Assembly (NCBI GenBank): GCA_028823105.1
Contig: JAPKCC010000020.1
Span: 1 to 39,140, forward strand
Length of the DNA: 39,140 nucleotides
Origin: Phycisphaerales bacterium
Lineage (GTDB): Bacteria > Planctomycetota > Phycisphaerae > Phycisphaerales > SM1A02
Direction: 5' to 3'
The notes beneath the pieces are model-generated. The model made no database searches. It was not told the DNA's origin and worked only from the letters and a program-made list of their open reading frames with translations. The position numbers and the translations under genes are program-made. Numbering within the stretch: the first letter of the stretch is position 1; the number at the start of each line of letters is the position of its first letter. Shown piece after piece: positions 8,212-16,628 of the stretch.

Positions 8212-9738
8212 ATGCCCGATCTCGCCGACATCCTCGTTCAGCGACACGACACCATTCGGACGGCCCTCGAGCGGATGAACCACTCGGGTCGAACGATCCT
8301 ACTCCTCGTCGACGGGAGGGGATGCCTCCAACGAACGGTGACCGATGGCGATCTGCGCCGGTTCCTCCTCTCGAACCAGAACCTCACGGAGGTCCTCAAC
8401 CACGATCTCGGAGGCCTCGGATCGTCGACGCCAAAAACGGTTCGGAGCGGGACCGCCGGGGAAGCGGTCCTCGAACTCATGAATCGGCATGGGATCGATC
8501 AGGTTCCGGTACTTGATGCCGAAGGACGACCGACCAACGTTCATCTGCGCCGCGATCTGGATCAGCCGATCCTCCTCTCCACGCCCCATCTCGCCGAACA
8601 CGAACGAGACTTCGTCGAACAGGCCTTCCGTACCAACTGGATCGCGCCGATCGGTCCGAACGTGGACGCCTTCGAGTCCGAACTCGCGTCGAAGGTCGGT
8701 ATGGGTCACGCCGCCGCCCTCTCGAGCGGGACTGCGGCGATCCACCTCGGTCTCCACCTCCTTGGCGTCGAACCCGGCGATCGCGTGTTCTGCTCCTCGT
8801 TCACCTTCGTCGCGACCGCTAATCCGATCAGATATCTCGGCGCTGAGCCCGTCTTCATCGACTCCGAGCCCGAGACCTGGAACATGTCACCAGCGGCGCT
8901 TTCCCGGGCGCTCGCCGCGGCCGACGCGGAAGGACGCCTCCCAAAAGTGGTCGTTCCCGTCGGGTTGTACGGACAAAGCCCCGACATGGAACCGATCATC
9001 GATCTGTGCCATCGATACGACGTGCCGATTCTCGAAGATGCCGCAGAAAGCCTTGGGGCGACCTACCGCGGACGGTCGGCCGGCACCTTCGGCCGCCTCG
9101 GGATCTACTCCTTCAACGGAAACAAGATCATCACGACCTCCGGCGGAGGCATGCTGGTCGGTGACGATCCAGAGTTGATCGAACGAGCCCGCTTTCTCGC
9201 GACGCAATCGCGAGAATCCGCCGGCCACTACGAACATCGAGAGACCGGCTTCAACTACCGGATGAGCAATATTCTCGCCGGCATCGGCCGAGGCCAGTTA
9301 GAGGTCTTGGATGAACGGGTCCGACAACGACGAGCGGTCTTTCAACGCTATGTCGAAGCGCTCGACGGGCTGAAGGGACTTGACTGGATGCCCGAGCCCG
9401 CAGCCTTCCACTCGACGCGATGGCTGACCGCAATGACCATTGACCCCAGCCGGTTCGGCGGCACCGCCGAGGATCTGATCGGCCGCCTCGCGGAGGCCCG
9501 AATCGAGGCTCGACGAGTTTGGAAACCGATGCATCGCCAACCACTCTTCGATGGGGCCGCCTACTGGCCGCACCATGACGGGCAATCCGTCTCGGACCAA
9601 CTCTTCGAGATCGGCGTCTGTCTCCCCAGCGGTTCCAACCTCGATCTGGCGCAGCAGGGCCGGGTGGTCGAGCGGATCCTGGAGGGGGCCCCGCCGGCTG
9701 AGAAGACCTGGTCCAGTTCGACCCTCTCCCTCGGGTGA
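8212..9738 (+). CDS. pglE: PglE-type PLP aminotransferase with N-terminal CBS domains
   Basis: Fusion protein of 508 aa. Residues 1-120 are a CBS pair: the first repeat carries DTIRTALERMN and TVTDGDLRRFLL, the pattern found in CBS-containing sugar-nucleotidyltransferases; the second (GIDQVPVLDAEG) is degenerate. From about residue 123 a DegT/DnrJ/EryC1/StrS aminotransferase follows. Its PLP lysine is K305 in SFNGNKIITTSGGGM, and it shares HYEHRETGFNYRMSN, WKPMHRQPLFDGA and GVCLPSGS with PglE, the UDP-4-keto-6-deoxy-GlcNAc aminotransferase of bacillosamine synthesis. AGAGGA (8201-8206) lies 5 nt before the ATG. With the 4,6-dehydratase at 1745 it would form a two-step path to a 4-amino sugar. 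The CBS fusion is unusual; allosteric control by a nucleotide is an inference. Confidence 0.85.
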   Translation: MPDLADILVQRHDTIRTALERMNHSGRTILLLVDGRGCLQRTVTDGDLRRFLLSNQNLTEVLNHDLGGLGSSTPKTVRSGTAGEAVLELMNRHGIDQVPVLDAEGRPTNVHLRRDLDQPILLSTPHLAEHERDFVEQAFRTNWIAPIGPNVDAFESELASKVGMGHAAALSSGTAAIHLGLHLLGVEPGDRVFCSSFTFVATANPIRYLGAEPVFIDSEPETWNMSPAALSRALAAADAEGRLPKVVVPVGLYGQSPDMEPIIDLCHRYDVPILEDAAESLGATYRGRSAGTFGRLGIYSFNGNKIITTSGGGMLVGDDPELIERARFLATQSRESAGHYEHRETGFNYRMSNILAGIGRGQLEVLDERVRQRRAVFQRYVEALDGLKGLDWMPEPAAFHSTRWLTAMTIDPSRFGGTAEDLIGRLAEARIEARRVWKPMHRQPLFDGAAYWPHHDGQSVSDQLFEIGVCLPSGSNLDLAQQGRVVERILEGAPPAEKTWSSSTLSLG

Positions 9739-9829
9739 ACCGAGCCCCTGAAGTTCACGCCCGCTCGTTTTCATCGTTTGCGTCCAAAAAACCACCCCGA
9801 TCGACCTCGAACGCCGATGATCCCAATCG

Positions 9830-11641
9830 ATGTGGACCGTTGCCGCCATCCTCTTGTTATTCATCCTCGCGGTTCTGCTGACCACGGCGCCACTTGACCT
9901 CGCGATGGTCGGCACCCTGGTCCTCCTCGTCCTGACCGGCCAAGTCGATCCCTCAGAGGCCTTTCTGGGCTTCTCGAATCCCGCCGTCCTGATGATCGCC
10001 GCGCTCTTCGTGGTCGCAAGCGGCCTTCGCCAGACCGGCGCCATCGACCGACTCGCCCCGATGCTCATTGGTCGACCGACCAGCGTTCGCGGAACCATCG
10101 GCCGCATCAGTCTTCCCGTGGCGGCGCTCTCGGGATTCATGAACAACACTCCGCTGATCGCCATGTTCCTCCCGGTCGCCATGGATCAGGCGCGACGACT
10201 CAAGGTGAGCCCAAGCCGGCTTCTGATCCCACTGAGTTTCGCCGGAATACTCGGCGGTCAACTCACCTTGGTCGGAACGTCGTCGAATCTGCTGGTCGAC
10301 GGGCTGTACTCAGATCAGATCGCCACGTGGACAGATCAAGGTGTCGAGGTCAACCCCGCCTGGGTCCTTTCCGACTCCCTGCGATTCCTGGCCGTCGGTG
10401 TTGCCGGCGGCGTGACCGCGGTGATCGGACTCGCGTTCCTATTCATTGCCGGACCCCGACTGCTGCCCGACCGAGGCTGCGCCAAGAACGAAGAAGACCC
10501 TGAGCGATATGAACTCCGATTCGAAGTCATCACCGGCGGGCCCATCGTCGGCAAGACCATCGAACAAGCCGGCCTTCGGCATCTATCCGATCTCTTCCTC
10601 TCGGGAATTGATCGTGGCGACCGACACCTTGGCGCGGTCACGAGAGATGAGACCCTCGAAGTGGGTGACATTCTCTGCTTCGTGGGAAACACCACGGGCG
10701 CGAAGGAGTTGCGCCGCGTCGCCGGGCTGCGACCCGAAGATGCCCAGACCGCGAAGGTGGATGCACCACCGGCGATTCGAACCCTCGTCGAAGCCGTCGT
10801 AGCGCCGTCGGCGGCGTTCGTCGGTCGCACCGTCCGGGAGAGTCAGTTCCGAACGATCTACAACGCCGCGATTCTCGCGGTCCACCGCCGAGGCACCAAG
10901 GTGAAAGGCCGGATCGGCGACATTCAGATCGAAGCGGGCGACGTCCTGCTCCTTGAGACCAACAAGGGCTTCCTCTCATCCCATGGACGTGGGAACGCCT
11001 TCTATCTGGCGACCTCAGTCAGCGACGCCGAGTTTCCGCGACATGAACGGGCCTGGATCGCGGGCGCCATTCTTCTCGCGATGGTCGTGTTCCTCGCCTC
11101 GGGCATACTCACGCCGGTCATCGCAACCTGGCTCGCCGCCATCCTGATGGTCGGACTCCGGTGTGTGAATGCCGCAACGGCACGAAAATCCATCGATTTC
11201 TCGGTCCTCATCACGATCGGCGCCGCCATCGGCGTCGGCGCCGCCGTCTCGAACAGTGGCCTCGGAGAGAAAATCGCCGAGGTCTTCGTCAACGGAGCTT
11301 CAGCGGTCGGGGGCGGAGATCATCTCCTTCTCGCGGCCATCGTCCTTGGTACGGCATTGGTCGCGCAGATCGCGACGAATTACGGCGCTGCGGTCATCCT
11401 CTTTCCGATCGCGATCAGCACCGCGATGGGCGTTGGCGCCAGCCCGCTGCCGTTCGTTCTCGGTGTGATGGCGGGAGCCGGCAGCAGCTATCTGACCCCG
11501 TTCGCCTATCAGACGAATCTCATGATCTACGGCCCCGGCCGATATCGATTCGGCGACTTTGCCCGCCTAGGGATCCCCCTCCTGCTGATCGTCGTGGTGA
11601 TCGCCGCGGTCATGATTCCGCTGGTCTTTCCGTTCCGCTGA
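9830..11641 (+). CDS. SLC13 (DASS) family anion permease with two RCK_C domains
   Basis: Predicted sodium-coupled or proton-coupled divalent-anion importer, 603 aa. Hydrophobic helices occupy about residues 1-215 and 400-603. Between them are two TrkA-C/RCK_C domains, roughly 223-286 (ending TLEVGDILCFVG) and 316-380 (ending IEAGDVLLLET). The first membrane half carries GFMNNTPLIAMFLPV and LVGTSSNLLV and the second QIATNYGAAVILFP, the Asn-Thr substrate-binding signatures of the family. Proteins of this architecture often sit with sulfate-assimilation genes, and the next three genes are cysC, cysD and cysNC, so sulfate is the likely cargo. It is separated from the aminotransferase by 91 nt in which I find no clear terminator or ribosome-binding site. 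Confidence 0.85.
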   Translation: MWTVAAILLLFILAVLLTTAPLDLAMVGTLVLLVLTGQVDPSEAFLGFSNPAVLMIAALFVVASGLRQTGAIDRLAPMLIGRPTSVRGTIGRISLPVAALSGFMNNTPLIAMFLPVAMDQARRLKVSPSRLLIPLSFAGILGGQLTLVGTSSNLLVDGLYSDQIATWTDQGVEVNPAWVLSDSLRFLAVGVAGGVTAVIGLAFLFIAGPRLLPDRGCAKNEEDPERYELRFEVITGGPIVGKTIEQAGLRHLSDLFLSGIDRGDRHLGAVTRDETLEVGDILCFVGNTTGAKELRRVAGLRPEDAQTAKVDAPPAIRTLVEAVVAPSAAFVGRTVRESQFRTIYNAAILAVHRRGTKVKGRIGDIQIEAGDVLLLETNKGFLSSHGRGNAFYLATSVSDAEFPRHERAWIAGAILLAMVVFLASGILTPVIATWLAAILMVGLRCVNAATARKSIDFSVLITIGAAIGVGAAVSNSGLGEKIAEVFVNGASAVGGGDHLLLAAIVLGTALVAQIATNYGAAVILFPIAISTAMGVGASPLPFVLGVMAGAGSSYLTPFAYQTNLMIYGPGRYRFGDFARLGIPLLLIVVVIAAVMIPLVFPFR

Positions 11642-11683
11642 CGAAGACCACTCGGCCTATCGGCATGCTTCCAGGGAGGACTT

Positions 11684-12319
11684 TCAACCCTTGCCCACGA
11701 GCCCCTGCACTTCGAGCATGGCGATGACGGCCGCGGCCGACTCCTCGACCGAACAGGTCGCGGTGTGGACGACGAGTTCCGGAGACTCTGGCGCTTCGTA
11801 CGGCTGATCGATCCCTGTGAAACCGCGGATCTCCCCCGCTCTTGCCTTCCGATAGAGCCCCTTGGGATCGCGAGATTCGGCCACTTCGAGAGGCACTTCG
11901 ACATAGACCTCGAAGAAAGGCATCGATGCGGATCGATGCATCGCGCGGACCTGATCCCGATCCGCCCTGAACGGGCTCACGAAACTCGCCAGAACGATGA
12001 TCCCCGCATCCACGAGTAGTCGGCAGACCTCACCGGTCCGCCGGATGTTCTCGGTTCGATCAGCCTCGCTGAATCCGAGATCGCCGTTCAATCCATGGCG
12101 AAGATTGTCCCCGTCCAATCGATAGCAGAGCCGGCCGGCCTCCGCGAGCACCCGCTCGACCTCGACCGCCACCGTGCTCTTCCCGCTTCCGGAAAGCCCG
12201 GTGAACCAGATGGTCCCGGCTTTCTGCCCGAGTTGGCGCTCTCGCGACGATCGGTCCACCGACCCGGAATGCCAGACGACGTTATCGCTCGTCGAAGAAT
12301 CTGAATGAGATTCGGCCAT
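11684..12319 (-). CDS. cysC: Adenylyl-sulfate kinase (stand-alone)
   Basis: ATP + APS to PAPS + ADP. All family motifs are canonical: P-loop GLSGSGKST (41-49), [28 protein letters not shown], and [21 protein letters not shown]. At 211 aa it is normal. The ATG at 12319 is chosen because AAAAGGAG (12327-12334) lies 7 nt upstream; an in-frame TTG at 12337 would sit upstream of that site. The gene faces away from cysD across a 95-nt divergent region and converges on the SLC13 permease. Because the CysN-fused kinase domain is diverged, this protein may be the main APS kinase. Confidence 0.93.
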   Translation of the reverse strand: MAESHSDSSTSDNVVWHSGSVDRSSRERQLGQKAGTIWFTGLSGSGKSTVAVEVERVLAEAGRLCYRLDGDNLRHGLNGDLGFSEADRTENIRRTGEVCRLLVDAGIIVLASFVSPFRADRDQVRAMHRSASMPFFEVYVEVPLEVAESRDPKGLYRKARAGEIRGFTGIDQPYEAPESPELVVHTATCSVEESAAAVIAMLEVQGLVGKG

Positions 12320-12399
12320 TTTTTCGCTCCTTTTCAACTACCCGATCAACGGGTTCGATCTCACTGAAACTGCATCGGTCCATTCCTACTCCAGCCTGT

Positions 12400-12405
12400 T
12401 ACTCT
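12400..12405 (+). promoter_or_regulatory. Candidate -10 element of cysD (leaderless layout)
   Basis: TACTCT ends 9 nt before the cysD ATG at 12415. No Shine-Dalgarno is seen in the gap. It lies in the 95-nt divergent region shared with cysC, so both directions could be controlled together. Confidence 0.3.
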
Positions 12406-12414
12406 TCGGCTCCT

Positions 12415-13329
12415 ATGACTGTCGTCCGCGACCAACTCTCCCACCTGCAATCGCTTGAAGCGGAGTCAATTGACATCATCCGCGAGGTTGCGGCGAGCTT
12501 CCAGCGGCCCGTCATGATGTACTCGATCGGCAAGGATTCGAGCGTCATGCTCCATCTGGCCCGGAAGGCGTTCCATCCAGGCCCGATCCCCTTCCCGATG
12601 CTTCACGTGGATACCACTTGGAAGTTTCGTGAGATGATCGCTTTTCGAGATCGGACCGCGAAAGAGTTGGGCCTAGATCTCATCGTCCATTCGAATCCCG
12701 ACGGAGTCGCTCAGGGAATGAGCCCGTTCGTGCATGGCAGTCGGGTCTATACCGACGTGATGAAGACCCAGGCCCTCAAGCAGGCGCTCTCGGCGGGGCG
12801 ATTCGACTGCGCGATCGGCGGCGCCAGACGAGACGAAGAAAAAAGCCGGGCGAAGGAGCGGATTTTTAGTTTCCGCGACCGGAATCATCGATGGGATCCC
12901 AAGACCCAGCGTCCCGAACTCTGGAACCTCTGGAACACCCGGATCGGTCCGGGCGAGAGCGTGCGGTCTTTCCCCCTTTCAAACTGGACCGAACTCGACG
13001 TCTGGACCTATATCCACCTCGAGAAGATCGATGTCGTTCCGCTCTATCTCGCCGCGAAGCGTCCGGTCGTCGAACGGGACGGCGTCCTCATCATGGTGGA
13101 CGATGACCGGATCCCGCTGGAAGCCGGCGAAACCCCTGAGATGAAGAGCGTTCGATTCCGGACCCTCGGCTGCTACCCGCTTTCCGGCGCCGTGGAGAGC
13201 GAAGCCGCAACTCTGGCCGAAGTCATCACCGAGATGCTCGTCGCCCGGTCCAGCGAGCGACAGGGCCGGGTGATTGACCACGACGGCGACGGCAGCATGG
13301 AAGACAAGAAGAAAGAAGGGTATTTCTGA
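12415..13329 (+). CDS. cysD: Sulfate adenylyltransferase small subunit
   Basis: Catalytic subunit of the CysDN ATP sulfurylase, making APS from ATP and sulfate. Seen: PP-loop motif [12 protein letters not shown] near residues 35-46, [12 protein letters not shown], the conserved [20 protein letters not shown] stretch, and the C-terminal DDGDG..KKKEGYF-like end. At 304 aa it is full length. The stop TGA overlaps the ATG of cysNC by one base (TGATG), so the two are translationally coupled, as expected for obligate partners. Confidence 0.96.
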   Translation: MTVVRDQLSHLQSLEAESIDIIREVAASFQRPVMMYSIGKDSSVMLHLARKAFHPGPIPFPMLHVDTTWKFREMIAFRDRTAKELGLDLIVHSNPDGVAQGMSPFVHGSRVYTDVMKTQALKQALSAGRFDCAIGGARRDEEKSRAKERIFSFRDRNHRWDPKTQRPELWNLWNTRIGPGESVRSFPLSNWTELDVWTYIHLEKIDVVPLYLAAKRPVVERDGVLIMVDDDRIPLEAGETPEMKSVRFRTLGCYPLSGAVESEAATLAEVITEMLVARSSERQGRVIDHDGDGSMEDKKKEGYF

Positions 13330-15257
13330 TGGACCCTCGCTTCGACGCCAACACCGAAACCATCGACGAGTACCTGCTCCGCCACGAGCGTAAGCAACTG
13401 CTTCGCTTCCTCACGTGTGGCAGCGTCGATGACGGAAAGAGCACGCTCATCGGCCGACTTCTGCACGACACCAAGGCGATCTACGAGGATCAACTTGCCG
13501 CCGTCGAAGGCGCGTCGAAGAAGTACGGGACTCAGGCCGGCCAGGCGGATCTCGCACTACTTGTCGATGGCCTCCGCAGCGAACGCGAACAGGGCATCAC
13601 GATCGACGTCGCATATCGATACTTCTCGACGGAGCATCGGAAGTTCATCGTCGCCGACACGCCCGGACACGAGCAATACACCCGAAACATGGCGACCGGT
13701 GCCAGCACCTGCGATCTTGCGGTTCTTCTGGTGGATGCCCGGCATGGCGTGAGCGTCCAGACCCGACGGCACTGCGTGATCACGTCGCTTCTGGGAATTC
13801 CCAAGATCATCGTCGCCATCAACAAGATGGACATCGTCGACTGGGACCAATCCGTCTACGATCGGATCAAAGCCGACTTCGAAGCATTCTCCGAAAAACT
13901 TCCGAGCCGGGAACAGGTCTTCGTGCCGATGTCTGCACTCCACGGAGACTACGTCGCCGAGGGTTCCGAGAAAGCGCCTTGGTACGACGGACCCTGCCTG
14001 CTCGAGCTTCTGGAAACGATGGACATCGGAAGCAATGAGCAAGACACGCCGTTCAGACTTCCGGTGAATCACGTCATCCGACCGGACCTTGATTTTCGTG
14101 GATTCGGCGGACGGATCGAATCCGGCATCGTCCGGCCCGGCGACCGTGTCACCGTGCTCCCCGCGGGAACCGAGAGCACCGTCTCCCGGATATCGACGTT
14201 TGATGGCGATCTTGAAATAGCGGGCGCTCCAAGAAGCGTCGCGATCGTGCTTGACGACGAGATCGATGCCAGCCGAGGCGACATGATCGTCGCCCTCAAG
14301 GATCAACCGACGGTGGCCGATCGAGTCACCGCCGATCTGGTCTGGATGCATGAAGACCCACTTCAACCCGGACGGGAGTTCATTCTCCGCCACGGAACGA
14401 GAGTCACGCCCTGTCGAGTCCGGCGAATCGCTCATCGCCTCGACATCGACACGCTCGAGACGGTGCCCTGCGACGGGCTTGGCTTGAACGAGATCGGACG
14501 CGTCGAGCTCGAGACCGATGTCCCCCTCGTCTTCGATCCGTACGAACGTGTTCGAGGCACTGGAAGCCTGATTCTGATCGATCGGATCGGAAACTGGACC
14601 ATGGCGGCCGGGATGATTCGAGGAAAATCCTCCGATCTTCGCTGGACCGCAGCCCCGCTCTCCGGAGCCGATCGGCACGGCGACGAAGGACTGGTCACGC
14701 TGGAGGAACGCGAGAAGCGATTCGGGCAGAAGCCTGCCACGATCTTGCTGACCGGACTCGCTGGAAGTGGCAAGACCCGGATCGCCCTGATGCTCGAGCG
14801 AGCCCTGTTCGACCTTGGGCGGGTCGCCATTCGCTTCGACGGAACCACCATGCGGCAGGGATTGAACCGAGACCTCGGTTTCTCCGCCGAAGACAGATCC
14901 GAGAATCTTCGCCGCGCCATGGAGACCGCGAAGCTCGTGAACGATGAAGGCATCATCTGTGTGGCGGCATTCGTGGCGCCTCGTTCGACGACACGGGAGA
15001 AGGCCGCAGACCTGGTTGGGCCCGACCGCTTCCTCGTCGTCCATTGCAACGCCCCCTTGGAGCACTGCCGGTCACTGGACCCGACAGGGCTCTACGCCGA
15101 TGCTGAGGCCCGATCCCTCGAGGGCATCCCTGGCATCTCGTTCGACTACGAGACGCCCGAGAATCCGGATCTGAGCCTCCCCAGCCATCAGATCGATCCC
15201 GAGGAGAGCGTGAACCGAATCCTCGCTCTGATGAACGAGCGAGGCTTCCTTCGTTGA
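13329..15257 (+). CDS. cysN: CysN GTPase fused to an APS-kinase-like domain (CysNC)
   Basis: Large GTPase subunit of ATP sulfurylase, residues about 1-440, with G1 GSVDDGKST (31-39), DTPGHEQY and NKMD. After a linker, an APS-kinase-like domain starts with P-loop GLAGSGKT (476-483). In that domain the usual DGDNxRxGLN is DGTTMRQGLN, the SPFRxDR motif is APRSTTREK, and the KGLYxKARAG lid is TGLYADAEARS. Several substrate-binding residues of canonical APS kinases are therefore changed, although the overall length (642 aa) matches bifunctional CysNC. It may be a weak or inactive kinase complemented by the stand-alone CysC at 11684-12319. GTPase function is near certain; kinase activity is doubtful. 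Confidence 0.92.
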   Translation: MDPRFDANTETIDEYLLRHERKQLLRFLTCGSVDDGKSTLIGRLLHDTKAIYEDQLAAVEGASKKYGTQAGQADLALLVDGLRSEREQGITIDVAYRYFSTEHRKFIVADTPGHEQYTRNMATGASTCDLAVLLVDARHGVSVQTRRHCVITSLLGIPKIIVAINKMDIVDWDQSVYDRIKADFEAFSEKLPSREQVFVPMSALHGDYVAEGSEKAPWYDGPCLLELLETMDIGSNEQDTPFRLPVNHVIRPDLDFRGFGGRIESGIVRPGDRVTVLPAGTESTVSRISTFDGDLEIAGAPRSVAIVLDDEIDASRGDMIVALKDQPTVADRVTADLVWMHEDPLQPGREFILRHGTRVTPCRVRRIAHRLDIDTLETVPCDGLGLNEIGRVELETDVPLVFDPYERVRGTGSLILIDRIGNWTMAAGMIRGKSSDLRWTAAPLSGADRHGDEGLVTLEEREKRFGQKPATILLTGLAGSGKTRIALMLERALFDLGRVAIRFDGTTMRQGLNRDLGFSAEDRSENLRRAMETAKLVNDEGIICVAAFVAPRSTTREKAADLVGPDRFLVVHCNAPLEHCRSLDPTGLYADAEARSLEGIPGISFDYETPENPDLSLPSHQIDPEESVNRILALMNERGFLR

Positions 15258-15264
15258 CCTTCGG

Positions 15265-15281
15265 GGCGCGGATTCCGCGCC
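15265..15281 (+). terminator. Hairpin after cysNC
   Basis: GGCGCGG, loop ATT, CCGCGCC: a perfect G+C-rich 7-bp stem 7 nt after the cysNC stop. No T-tract follows, so termination would be weak or factor-dependent. A 10-bp palindrome ATCCTAGGAT follows at 15286-15295. Confidence 0.4.
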
Positions 15282-15333
15282 GCAGATCCTAGGATTCATT
15301 GCCGACCTTCGATCACAAACTGATCGGGGGTCG

Positions 15334-15339
15334 TATCAT
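15334..15339 (+). promoter_or_regulatory. Candidate -10 element of GH57 gene (leaderless layout)
   Basis: TATCAT lies 8 nt before the ATG at 15348; no Shine-Dalgarno is visible. A TTCGAT-like -35 at 15309 would give a 19-nt spacer and is weak. Confidence 0.4.
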
Positions 15340-15347
15340 CTTCGGCC

Positions 15348-16583
15348 ATGGCATCCGTCTGCTTCTATTTTCAGGTTCATCAGCCCTTCCGACTTCGCCG
15401 GTACTCCGTCTTCGATACGGACCCGTTTTACTTCGACGAGACGTCGAACAGCGAAATCATGCAGAAGGTCGCAGACAAGTGCTACCGCCCGGCCACTGCG
15501 AAAATCCTCGACCTCGTGAAACGACACGAGGGCCGATTCCGCGTGAGCTATGCGATCAGCGGGACCTGTCTCGAGCAATTCGAGAAATGGGCCCCAGACG
15601 TGATCGACCTGTTCAAGGAACTGGCCGATACCGGTGCCTGCGAATTCATCGGTGAGACCAGCCATCATTCGCCGAGCTTTCTCTTCAGCCGGGACGAATT
15701 CGATCACCAGGTGGATACGCATCGGGACAAGATCAAGGAGCTCTTCGGCCAGACGCCGACGATCTTCCGGAACACCGAGTTGATGTACCACGATGATCTC
15801 GCCTGGCACATCGCAAAACGTGGCGAACATCGCGCCATCCTCTGCGAGGGCGTCGATCGTCTCCTGAAGTTCCGCTCGCCGAACTACTGCTACGTCCCCC
15901 CCCGCTTCGAGGGCCAGCCGGAAGCACTGAACGAGCGACCGGTCAAACTGCTGCTGAAGAACTATCGACTCTCGGACGACGTTGCGTTCCGCTTCGGCAA
16001 TCGCGACTGGAAGGAGTATCCGCTGAGCGCCGAGAAGTTCGCCAAGTGGGTGAACGACATCAATGGCGACGGGTATTGCTGCAATCTCTTCATGGACTAC
16101 GAGACGATCGGCGAGCACCAGTGGGCCGACACGGGAATCTTCGAGTTCCTCGATGCGCTGCCGGAGAAAATCTACGACGTCAATCCGGGCGAGAATGACT
16201 TCCTGACGCCTTCCCAGGTCCTTGATACATACAGTCCGCCAGTTGGTGAGTATGCCGCCCCGGAGTGGGTGAGTTGGGCGGATACCGAACGCGATCTCTC
16301 GGCGTGGCTTGGGAACCCGTTGCAGGACAACGCGGTCGAAGAACTCTACGCCATCCGCGATGCCGTCTACGCGAGGAACGAGAACCCTCGAAACGAGAGC
16401 GACGAACATGTCCTCGAGGACTGGCGGAAGCTCACCACGAGCGACCACCTCTACTACATGTGCACCAAGTACTGGTCGGACGGGGACGTCCACAAGTACT
16501 TCAGCCCATACGACAGCCCGTACGACGCGTACATCAACTTCATGAACGTTCTCGACAACGTTAAGCAACGGGTTGAAGACTGA
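15348..16583 (+). CDS. Glycoside hydrolase family 57 alpha-glucan enzyme
   Basis: Retaining alpha-glucan-active enzyme, likely cytosolic since no signal peptide is present, acting on glycogen or maltodextrin. The conserved GH57 regions are visible in order: VHQP (residues 10-13), GETSHH (102-107), RNTEL with the predicted nucleophile E144, and FMDYETIGEHQW with predicted acid/base D250. At 411 aa it is the short single-domain form often annotated as alpha-amylase; 4-alpha-glucanotransferase or branching activity cannot be excluded. It is transcribed alone and converges with the next gene. The region after the acid/base Asp is unusually acidic and aromatic. Confidence 0.88.
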   Translation: MASVCFYFQVHQPFRLRRYSVFDTDPFYFDETSNSEIMQKVADKCYRPATAKILDLVKRHEGRFRVSYAISGTCLEQFEKWAPDVIDLFKELADTGACEFIGETSHHSPSFLFSRDEFDHQVDTHRDKIKELFGQTPTIFRNTELMYHDDLAWHIAKRGEHRAILCEGVDRLLKFRSPNYCYVPPRFEGQPEALNERPVKLLLKNYRLSDDVAFRFGNRDWKEYPLSAEKFAKWVNDINGDGYCCNLFMDYETIGEHQWADTGIFEFLDALPEKIYDVNPGENDFLTPSQVLDTYSPPVGEYAAPEWVSWADTERDLSAWLGNPLQDNAVEELYAIRDAVYARNENPRNESDEHVLEDWRKLTTSDHLYYMCTKYWSDGDVHKYFSPYDSPYDAYINFMNVLDNVKQRVED

Positions 16584-16628
16584 CTTCGATCGCCCGCGAC
16601 GTCGTTCAGATCCCCTGCAAACGGAGGA

